DNA from: Nematostella vectensis
Lineage: Eukaryota; Cnidaria; Anthozoa; Actiniaria; Edwardsiidae
Length of the DNA: 64,000 nucleotides
Reading direction: 5' to 3'
Assembly (NCBI RefSeq): GCF_932526225.1
Contig: NC_064037.1
Span: 17,150,471-17,214,470 of the forward strand
Shown here one piece after another: positions 51,478-62,000 of the stretch (position 1 is its first letter; every line of letters begins with the position of its first letter). The notes under the pieces were generated by a model. The model saw only the letters and a program-made list of their open reading frames with translations, had not been told where the DNA came from and did no database searches. Made by a program: the position numbers and the translations under genes.

Positions 51478-51925
51478 CGGAACTTTTGTTCATGTTTTCG
51501 AAAAAGGGAACACCCCACTTCGGTCCATTGTGGCCCTTTTGTTGTTCCTTTTCGCAAAGAAACGGCACCATTTAGGCCAAATCGGTCCCACTGTTCCTAT
51601 ACTTTTAACCACTTAGGAACAGGCGTTCCCTTTTAAGTCTATTAACCGTAGCAAACAGGAACTTTTGTTCTTTTTGAGTGGTGGTCCTCAATTGGGAACG
51701 CGTCAAAAAAGGAACTGTTGTTCCTAATTGCATCAATTAGGACCAACAGTTCCTTTGTGGGCTTCGAAAAGGGAACATTTTGTTCTTCATTGTACAAACA
51801 AGTCCTTTTGTTCCGAAGCGTGCCATTAGCGTTCCGATTCTTCACCTCTAAACGGAACAACCGTTCCGTTAAGTGATAATTTATTCAGTTCCTTTCGCGG
51901 ATATAGGAACACAACAAAAAACACG
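51478..51925. promoter_or_regulatory. Dense GGAAC/GTTCC pentamer cluster (candidate origin or binding array)
   Basis: Within about 450 bp roughly twenty GGAAC or GTTCC words occur on both strands, for example GGAACAGGCGTTCC, GGAACTGTTGTTCC and GGAACAACCGTTCC, where two face each other at 6-10 bp spacing. A second set is present in block A' (52793-53100). Arrays of short repeats are how SF3 initiators such as E1, T antigen and NS1 mark origins; they can also be transposase or recombinase sites. Function is inferred. Confidence 0.6.
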
Positions 51926-52224
51926 CGGAACTGTTTTCGAATTTTAAAACGTCTCGTGTGTAGCTCAATCAAAATAAACCTCAAACGCGAATAGAGCAAG
52001 CCCTCATAAACTACCTCAAGCAGTATCACGGTAACTTTGGCGTTCTATCGTTGCGCATACCGAAATTAAATGCAGAATAATCAAATTAGGGAAACGTATA
52101 TGATCGTTTTCCAAATTTTTGTTCCTCTGCCTTTCGGCTCGCTGGCAGATTTTAACGGTCAGTCGCACTTGGAATATTGAGGTTCGTGAGGCATTGCTCT
52201 TTCGATTTGCATTCAAAAACTAAA
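51608..52224. repeat. Repeat block A
   Basis: This block matches 52788-53265 in the same orientation, starting CCACTTAGGAACAGGCGTTC and continuing through CCAACAGTTCCTTTGTGGGC to GAAATTAAATGCAGAATAAT. Beyond about 52105 block A continues (CGTTTTCCAAATTTTTGTTC) while A' ends. Short relatives of GGAAC occur throughout its first 300 bp. Confidence 0.85.
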
Positions 52225-52785
52225 TTCAAAAGGATGTTATCATTAAAATGAACCAAGAATTGTGAACGCGCGTTTCAAAAAATGAGGAACGGTACGTATC
52301 GGTACAGCGCCTATTTAGTCAAATTGGAGAACACTTGTCGTTGCCAGAAATCAAACCAATTTAAATTAATCAGTAAAGCATTGCAGTGGTAAACAAATAG
52401 TAACTTATGACGAACATCAACCGAAGACCTGTGGCAACAGCACAAGGCTGAACTATTGCCAAATATGAACAGCAACACACGTTCCAAGGCTGAAAATTCG
52501 CATTTAATTAAAAGTAAACAATCAGCTAACAAAAATAATAACAAGTCAGAGAGATAAATCCCATCAATACACGCTGTACCCGCCAACCCCAGAGTACCCG
52601 GTGTAGTCAGAACAAAGTTGAACGGTTTTAAAGACATAATCAACTTACAGTACAACTGGGATCAATATTGAAGGGGTTTAACGCATGGGGTTGAGACCCA
52701 TACACCGGGTACTCCGACTATGGTGGTTATAACGGGAAATGCCTGAATTTATTAACAGAACACATCCAAGTTAGCTGACAATACC
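52225..52785. repeat. Repeat block B
   Basis: Direct repeat of 45001-45540, including the inner fold-back (about 52566-52745). It joins block A on its left and block A' on its right without helicase or recombinase coding sequence. It may be the left end of a second, internally deleted copy. Confidence 0.85.
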
Positions 52786-52787
52786 AC

Positions 52788-53265
52788 TTAGGAACAGGCG
52801 TTCCCTTTTAAGTCTATTAACCGCAGCAAACAGGAACTTTTGCTCTTTTTGAGTGGTGGCCCTTAATTGGGATCGCGTTAAAAAAGGAACTTTGTTCCTA
52901 ATTGCATCAATTAGGACCAACAGTTCCTTTGTGGGCTTCGAAAAGGGAACATTTTGTTCTTCATTGTACAAACAAGTCCTTTTGTTCCGAAGCGTGCCAT
53001 CTACGTTCCGATTATTCACCTCTAAACGGAACAACCGTTCCGAATTTATTCAGTTCCTTTCGCGGATATAGGACACAACAAGAAACACGCGGAACTGTTT
53101 TCGAATTTTAAAACGCCTCGTTTGTAGCTCAATCAAAATAAACCTCAAACGCGAATAGAGCAAGCCCTCATGAACTACCTCAAGCAGTATCACGGTTATT
53201 TTGGCGTTCTATCTTTGCGCATAGCGAAATTAAATGCAGAATAATCAAATTAAGTAAACGTATAT
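52788..53265. repeat. Repeat block A'
   Basis: Direct repeat of 51608-52105 with small indels, carrying a second GGAAC/GTTCC cluster. Its right end, at CGTATATGATGATGTGAGTGA, meets the 14-mer shared with the far left edge of the element. Confidence 0.85.
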
Positions 53266-53279
53266 GATGATGTGAGTGA

Positions 53280-56034
53280 AGAATACGCAACTGAGCATCA
53301 TTATATGCAAAATATGAAAATAAACGTGGTCAAGGCAAGATGTTTCACTGCTGTCCGTATAAGCGCTTTAAAAGCGCTGTAATTATCATTATCTATCATT
53401 GGCACCTAATATAGGATTAGATAAATAATATAGCAATCGTCGGTAGACCACAATTGTATGAGAGGAAACATTGTGAGCTGACATACGAAAAATGACTCTT
53501 TTGCTTTGTTTATCAGACCAGACTTGAATTCGCGGACACAGGGATAAAAATTATTAAATAACGGACAAAAGATTTTATTTTTATTTCATTTATCGTTCTC
53601 ATATTCAAATTTTCGCGCCTTCCTAAAGTCTGATCCACCACAGCGCGCCAAATACGAACTTGAGAGTTCGTATTTGGCGTTGTAACGTAACACATTTCCG
53701 TTTATGATCAGAGGATAAGGTTTTTTTCGTTTAAATTACCGCGGATAAACCATATAGACCTAGGCTCGATTACCAGCCATGTTTGTAAGCCCGCAGTACA
53801 AAGAGTCTTAAGACCGCAACATCCGACATCGTCTCGGGGTCCAACATAGAACGTGTTTAGCGAAATTGAGGAAAGAAGCCAGGGAACATGAACCGAATCC
53901 TACGCAAGTGCTATCGGTTTCCATACAGACATACTCCAAACCATCACGTCTTCTCCTACGTTATAACTACCACTTGTGGATCTCTTATAAGCACACACTG
54001 AAGTTCGGCGGATAAAAACCATGGAAAACTATATCATCAAAGCTTTCATCCCTCGATTCCTCCCCCCTTCCCTTCCTGTATTCGTTGTTTGATCGGTATA
54101 TCTTGCCTCATTGGCTAAATGAGAGCTATCACACTGTTCATCCCACACTGAGTTTGACCGAAAACCATGTTACATTCCAAACCGTACGGATTTTTCTTTC
54201 AATTTTGATTGTCTTATTAATATGTTTATAGAGCTTCGAACGTGCCGTTGCTATCATGGTTATGCTAACATAAATGCAATACCTAGTCGTCAAAAACAGG
54301 GTTCGCCTGCCCTTTTTTTTCAAGAAATACCCCCGCTTATAAATCGCACTACTAATAGTGAGTCATACAGGCACTTCTGAATTTCCTATCCTAATTCAAA
54401 TGAATCCTTATTCAAATAAATCTTTGAGACTGAACTAAAATACTTTTCCCACTGGTAGATCAGATAACTCCAAGCATCGAACAAGGAGGTTAGAAGCTCT
54501 TCTTGCTATAAGGAAATACAACTGGCGCTAGATCAAAGCTACTTGTTTTATCGGTAATTAGCAGTCCACCTCCCGCAAAAACCTTAGGGGAAAAAAAAAA
54601 AACCCAAGCAGTAGTGCAATACACTCTTTTTGTTTTGTAAGAACCTTTTTATAAGGACTTCCAGCTTGAATAAGTACATTTCTAGGCTCATTTAACAGCA
54701 AATTATTGTTTTGTTAGTGTGATGCGTTCTAATAAAATGCCGAATCATGTTGTGTCCATAACTCCAACCTTAAATATTATTGATATTCATAGTTTTTGTA
54801 ATTATCTTCAATACCCTAATCGGTATTATGTTTTTATACTGAAATGTTAAGAACAACCTAAAGAGCATTTTCAGCCTTAAATGCTCCAAAAATTATAACG
54901 GTCCAGTCTCAACTGAAAATTAGTCATTTATATATATATATAAAACAGAGTCTACTGAATTTGCCCAGTGTCAGGTAGCATTGTGGACGTAGTTATTGAT
55001 GGGCTATTTGTAATTCTTCTAAGAAAAATATCCCGGACCGAAAGAATCGTGTCTGCTTTCCAAGAATAACTTCATTTGCTTTCTGCTAAAAATAGGCGCG
55101 TAAGGGCGCACTTTCCGAAAATAAACAGAATGACGTAGGGCTTTATATTTCGTTGATATGCATATCATAACGTTGTTCTAGAAAAATGTTGCAGCAAAGT
55201 CACCAGAAGGCCCAGCTGATCAATGTCAACCCCCAAAAAGCCAAAGTACCAAAACGCAATTAGCTGTATAGAAGAAAAGAAATGGATTAGAGGGCCGACT
55301 ATTTAAAAGAGAAATGAAATAAGATCAGTGTCTGGTGTATTTTGCGTTGGTTGTCGGGCGGCATTTATCAAAAATACTAAAAATGTCTCATGCGAAAGAG
55401 ATGGATTCTAACTGCCTCCTCTCGTTGCCCCTGGTTGCCAACCGGTCTTTTCAAAATTCGAGCTCGAAGCGCGTGGGTTAAACTTAGAAGATCAGATAAG
55501 TAGCTTAAACGTGTAATTTCTATTCTCAGCACTGAGAGTATTGTACCATAAAAGTTTAGCTTTCGCAACCCTTTTTTTTATTTCTAAAAATTAAGATTGT
55601 TATCGGCTCACTCTTTATTTCGCTAGTAGTGCGTTACCTTGCCCGGGAAAAAATATCAAAATTCAAGTCTCCCGTATAAGGACATCATGACCGTATATGG
55701 TATGAATATACAATCGTTTATGGTCACTACGCATGTCATGGTTTAGTTTACACACAAAAATGGAGTGAGTGGCTAGCGTTCGCAAGTTTTATAACAACTC
55801 GGCAATTTGTATTGATCATGTGTTCGAATCTATTAGGGAATTCTTGCCTATTCAGTTCTAACGTTTCTGCATGGGGTTCGGCATGGAATGCACAAATTTA
55901 GCCGATGATGTTGCGCGTGTGTTGGATTTGGCTCCCGATCTCTTCTTTGTGCCGAGTAAGTGACTGATAACGAGGAATAGCTGGAAGTGATTTTCAGCAA
56001 GCTCCAGTTATTTGGAGTGGTTTGGCGTTTAGTT
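53280..56034. other. Intergenic region upstream of the RIMBP-like gene
   Basis: No recognisable coding segment is seen in these 2.7 kb. Features are a perfect hairpin at 53646-53679, an A-run at about 54591-54603, a TA-run at about 54932 and a GC-richer patch at about 55430. The promoter and 5' UTR of the downstream gene should lie towards the right end. Confidence 0.4.
53646..53679. repeat. Perfect 15-bp inverted repeat with 4-nt loop
   Basis: CGCCAAATACGAACT, loop TGAG, AGTTCGTATTTGGCG. No T-run follows and no gene adjoins, so a bacterial-type terminator is not implied. It could be a remnant of a fold-back element. Confidence 0.8.
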
Positions 56035-59000
56035 ATGCCGATGCCTTCTGCAAATGGGATAGCTATGGTTGACAGGGAACACACTCCATCGTCCAGTACT
56101 CGGAAAACCGTTGAAGAGCAAAGGAGACTGATTTCAAAATTAAAAGCAGAGCTTGAATTAGAAAGGACTAAACTTAAACAAGTGCATCGAGATAAAACTA
56201 ACGAAATCAAAAGGAACCATGAAAACTTTGAGAGAGATAGGCAGAGAGCTATTGAAAGCGTCACTAAAAGATTGCACGGCGAGCACTCCGTAGAGCTCAG
56301 AAGAGTTCGGGATTCAATAACCAAGGAGAAAGACAATGAACTACGACAAATCGTCAAATTTAAAGACGAAGAATGCAAGGCATTAAAGGCACAAATCACA
56401 GAGGAAAAGGATAAAAATAAACGCCTGGAAGAGGAAAACAGGAGGCAATTGGTAGAGAAAAGTAGAGATGAGACAGGGGACTTCGAACGTAGGCTTAGAA
56501 ACGAAATTCACGATTTAAAAGAACAAAAAAGGAAGGCAGAGGAAAGCTTAAGACTTAAAACTGCTGCCGACTTCGAAAAGGCTGAGCTCATTCGTAGGAT
56601 GAAGTCTGAACATGAACGCGAAGTAAACGAGCTCATAAGGCAATCCAAACGCGAAGTTGCTAAAGAATTCCAACAGATTCGAGACGTTGAAAAAGCCTTG
56701 GAGGAAAAGAACAACGAGCTTGCGTTCAAAGACCAGTTGACAAGAAAACTTGAAGCCGAAAAGGAGGAAATACGGCATCGAAAAGCCTCTACCGAATGGA
56801 GTTTGTTAGAATCTCCGCGAAGGTCTTTAACTGGGACTCTATCTTCCACTGTGGAAATGACACCGGAACCGGCAGAGTCGGTGAGTGCTTAGAACTTATT
56901 TTAACAGCACATATCACGAATGTAAAGCGGGAGATCTTTACAGAAATTCGTGTTACTACAGGCAACACTTAGCGCAGCATTTTTCGCACCATGTGTTTGT
57001 TATCAGTTATCACGCGAAAATGTATCGTTACTGACCACCATGTCCGCTTTATATTTGTTTTGTTTACAGATTTAACTCATCTCTCTCATCTTTTCGTTTT
57101 TCTTGTCTATTATGTGAAATGTCTGTTCAAGAGCATTTTATTGGGTTCCATGTTTGGCTCGTGTTATGATTGTTTGATGTCTGACTTTGCAGTGTAAACT
57201 TGTGTATCATTTTGGTTACGGAACTGCGGCGGAAAAATCCCAAAGTCAGCGATTTCCTATCTTATCTTGATTACAATGACCGCAAAATGGTATCCTTGGC
57301 AAGATTGGCAACATAATATCGGCTAGAAAGCCATTTAAGTGCTAATTTTATCACTCGTTCGAATTGCAAAGCGGCTTATGTTATTGTTGTTGTATGAATG
57401 TGACTGTTTATTCACCCCATTTGGCTAACAATGCGTGAAATTATATATGGTTCCATATGATCAAATTATAGTGCAGTCTTTGTGTACAATATTTTTTAAC
57501 AATTTGCAATTTTTCAACTGTTTATTTTCTGTATTTCTTGTTCAAAGGCATTGCAACTTTGAAATAATGGCCAATTTTGCCTGCAGGATGCAAGGGGTGC
57601 CATTAATAACTAAAGCCCTTCTTTATTTTGACTTCTAATGTGTAACAAACATTGTTTTCATATACCTCCTGTGTTAGTCAAAGCTACCGAATAAAACAAC
57701 CAGCAGTTGTTAGTGATAAAACCACAAAAAACAAAATTACTAAATTGATACTATGTATGCAATACAATTTTAAAAGCATTTGCCTCATCAATATTACCAA
57801 GCAATTTTTGTTTTCTTTATCATCCTCTAGATTCTTGCATATTGACATTAATTGTACCATGATATTTAGCTATGTTTCGCTTCTTTTTTTTATGTCTGAA
57901 TGCTATAAGAAAATTGTGTTTCCATTGCTATTATGTTGTTGCTGTTTTATTAAATGTCCATTAATTTTTAGTTTGAATATAAGTACAGTGTGTTTAGGCG
58001 ATTGTTCTGTCTAGTTGCACCAAATTATTAAACCAGAACACAAAGAAACTATTTTTGGTTATAATTTTAGAAAAATAAAAATGTAATCCATTATGGGTTT
58101 AGCTTCCTAGTGACAATTAACATATTTAAATAAGGTTACTATTTATTGTAATTACTAACAAAATAGAATTAGGGCAAACCTTTGCTCTGTTTTACATATG
58201 TTATCTTGTTATTTGATTCCTTCTTTATTTTATAGAATGCCAAAATTAACAAAGATAAAGAGAGAGAGCTCAGGAAGAAGAATGCAGAACTGCAAGCTAA
58301 GCTAGACATGCTGGAGAAGAAGTGTGGAATACTTGAGGTTCGTATCTATTACTGCTTTTATTCAAGTTTTATCTTGATTCTGGGTGTTTGTCTAGTGATC
58401 ATTTGATATTACCTCTGCACTGCTAATGTGTTTTATCTTGGAATCATGTTTCATAGAAACAAAATGCTTCTAAAGACTCTGGGAATCAAAAGGCAACTAG
58501 CTTGGGAGAGGAAAAAATAAGAAAGCTGAAAAAGAGGAATTCAGAACTTGTCTCTATAGCAAGGCAACTGGAGGATAAAGCCAAGAAACTACAGGATGAG
58601 AAAAATGCAATTTTGGTAAGTTTGCAGTTAGTTATTATTTTTTTCTACATTTGAATTCAAAGCTATTAATGCAGGGATAACATCACAAAGAAATTATATC
58701 TGGTATTTTGCAGAAACAGGCAAACAGTAAAGCAGACAATACAGCTGAACTTGAGCACATGAAGAAGTTGTTTGCACGGCAGAGGGCCAAAGATCTTGCG
58801 GAACATGCCAGGATTCAAATGGCAAAAGACAACGAACTGGAAATCCTTCGAAAAGAGCATTTCTCAGGAGACAACAATGTATGTAGCTACTACATAGCTC
58901 ATCTGATTATCTAGCTATGTTGGTTCACTAATTTGATGTATAGGCCAACATGTCTCACAAAAACTAGCAGTTGCTCCACAAAAAGCAATCCAAAGTACAG

Positions 59001-62000
59001 AACCTAGATTCATAGATTTTTTAGTGCACACTGCAAATCATGATCCACTCTCGTAAAGTTTCACCACTCAGAATCATGGCACACAGCATTCACAGTTTGC
59101 AATTAATCGCTTTTAAAATTCACAATATACTAAAAGAAAATAAACCTTACCCCCCTGCCCTCAATTGTATGCTCCCCTTCCTACAAATGCGCCATTGGTG
59201 ATAAGGTCTTACAGGCAGTGTGGGTCCCTTCCCCTGATCTCCTCCAAAGTATGCAACATTTTCTGCGGCAAAATTATAACAGGCGCATCCTAGATTTTTC
59301 CGCAAACTTCAGTTCTGCTGCAGTCGGCTGTTTTGACCTTGATAACTTTATAGTCATAAAACCCCAGCCGAAATCTGCAGTTAAGTACGTTAGATCCCTC
59401 CCCTACCTCTATTCCTTAGATCCCTCATCTACATATTTCCCTACAATCTCCCAGTTTACACTATTTAGTTGGTAGTACTTTCATTTCTGGCTTTGTCTAG
59501 TATGTTCTAGTATATCCACAGCATGCATCACCTTTGAAAATCTCATTAAACACATAGTTCCCCAAGATTTGTACTTAAGGAATTGTAATCCAGGCTGTAA
59601 GCATAGTAAGTATGAATATAAATGTACTTAATATTTAAATCAAAGCTTGACTTTGAAGAAGTGCTAAATTGCTAAAGAATATCAACAACATGAATTTTGT
59701 ACAGCTGGGTGATCCTTTTTTTTGCCTATTAGTCATTTATTGTAATTACATGTATTTGTAAAAATATTTGATTTTGATGAGTAATCTACAACATCGGTTA
59801 ACATTGGTTTGTTTAACCTCTGCTGCTGCATTGTGATAATCAAGAGAAGTTTTCTTTGCAAATGATCAATGGCAAATGGGGCTTCTAAAACTGTGGGCTT
59901 CTAAACTGTGCTCATTTACTTGCTCCCTTACTTACTTGCTCATGTACTTATTTCCATTTACCAGAGTGACAAACTTAAGGAACTGCAGTCCATTATCAAA
60001 CAAACAACAAAAGAGAGGCTGCTCCTTGAGAAAAGGCTTGCAGAGACATCTGTTGCAAGCTCATCCCCCACTCCTCTCCCCGATTCATCTGGTCTGGAGG
60101 ATCATTTGAAAATTGAACAGAAATTGAAAACTGAGTCAGCAAAACTTAAAACAGCTGAAGAGGAAACTGTGAGATTGGTAAGCTTTTGCAGTAATGTCTT
60201 TCTTCAAGTATGATTCTTGGACCATTATCAAAGGCACACAGCAGGGTGTGAGATGGGACTGATCATTGATGTGACTTTTAGTTTCCAGGTATTGAAACAG
60301 GATTTGTGGTAAAGAGTGATGAGATTGGGGACAAAAATTGGTGTGAAAATGCTGTGTGCATTTGCAAGACAGGGGGAGCAAGTGCACCCCCTGTATAATA
60401 GTAATAGTATACCAGTAGGGCAAGTGCACCCCCCTGTATAATAGTAATAGTATACCAGTAGGGCAAGTGCACCCCCCTGTATAATAGTAATAGTATACCA
60501 GTAGGGCAAGTGCACCCCCCTGTATAATAGTAATAGTATACCAGTAGGGCAAGTGCACCCCCCTGTATAATAGTAATAGTATACCAGTAGGGCAAGTGCA
60601 CCCCCTGTATAATAGTAATAGTATACCAGTAGGGCAAGTGCACCCCCTGTATAATAGTATAATAAATTTTTTAGTGTCTCTGCGATAGGGTTCAGAGTCA
60701 CCCTTCAGGGTCTTTTGATGACAACAGTTTTTTTATTATTCATATAGAATTTTATTTTTCTACTCATCAGAATGCCATTCTACTTGAAAAAGAAAAGGAG
60801 TGTGAGAAACTACAGCAAGACATTGATGATAAGCAAGTCAAGTGCTCAAAACTGGAACTAGAGCGAGAAAGGTTTGCTGCAAAGTGCACAATGTTACATC
60901 AAAAGAATTCAGAGTTGAGCAAGAAGGTCAAAGAAATGAAACAGGTAAGTTATTATTTGTTATACGTAGCACAGCTATGAATAAACTTATGTTAATAATC
61001 TTGCTATCTTTGCTTTGCAGATGGAAGAAGAAATATCTCTTCTTAAAGAAGACCTTGAGGAGACAGAAAAGGAGAAATTGGCAGCTGAAGAGGAATGCCA
61101 GAAGCTTAGAGAGCAGGTTGACAAACTCCTGCATTTCAAAGAGGTATTATTGTGTAATGGACTTCATTACAGATATATGAATTGAAAATTTGGCCCATTG
61201 GTAAGAGGCAAATGACCACAATGCTTATGATTCACGATTTCCAGTTCTTTCGCTGTCAAGTAACTCAAGTTGAGAGTGTAGGAATTGTAAGCATTACCTC
61301 ATGTTGTGTGTATAGGACTTCCAAGCATTACCTCATGTTGTGTGTAAAGGACTTCCAAGCATTACCTCATGTTGTGTGTAAAGGACTTCCAAGCATTACC
61401 TCATGTTGTGTGTATAGGACTTCCAAGCATTACCTCATGTTGTGTGTAAAGGACTTCCAAGCATTACCTCATGTTGTGTGTAAAGGACTTCCAAGCATTA
61501 CCTCATGTTGTGTGTATAGGACTTCCAAGCATCAACTCATGATGTGTATATGATGGATGTCCAAGCATTAGCTCATGTCCTGTGTATGTGTAGGATTTGT
61601 AAGGGTTAACTCAGGTTTTGTGTGTAGGATTTGCAAGTGTTAACTCATATTTTCTGTAATATTTGCAAGTGTTAACTTACTGTATGATGTTAAGGTAATT
61701 CCCTTGAATTGCGCACCCCTTCTGCGCATAGTGGCGCGCGCTGTTTGTTCGAATTATCCGGTATTAAGTGCGCTTGCGCGCCACAGTTGTACAAGAAAAC
61801 AAGCAAAAGGCCACGTTTTTTTACTTAAAATCGCTTCAATATTTGATTATGCCAACTTTTAAAAAATTCTGGGTTGTAGAACTATCTCAAGGGAATTACC
61901 TTAATTTATGTTTTGTGTGTAGGATTTGTAAGTGCTAACTTATGTTTTGTGTGAAGGATTTGCAAGCATCTGAACATCAGAGGAAGGAGCTCGAAGTGAA

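Larger units (their letters stand above)
44934..53279. mobile_element. SF3 helicase + tyrosine recombinase element with tandem deleted copy
   Basis: The outer edges carry an identical 14-mer, GATGATGTGAGTGA (44934-44947 and 53266-53279). From left to right: repeat block B' (45001-45540), a seven-exon SF3 helicase gene (+), an intronless tyrosine recombinase gene (-), repeat block A (51608-52224), then block B (52225-52785) and block A' (52788-53265) without coding sequence between them. This is what a full unit (B-genes-A) followed by an internally deleted unit (B-A') would look like. Both genes are intact. The class is not one I can name; it shares a recombinase type with Cryptons but adds a replicative helicase. 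Confidence 0.6.

Noticed and set aside
55848-56399. 183-codon reverse ORF opposite exon 1 of the RIMBP-like gene
   Set aside because: It is antisense to a clearly coding coiled-coil exon with no domain similarity and is a shadow of that exon's composition.
60136-60701. Long reverse-strand ORFs with repetitive Tyr-rich protein
   Set aside because: They are translations of the 42-bp intronic tandem repeat. All three - strand frames are open because the unit is divisible by three and lacks stops.
61182-61553. Cys-rich repetitive + strand ORF
   Set aside because: It is a read-through of the 34-bp satellite in an intron of the RIMBP-like gene, not a gene of its own.
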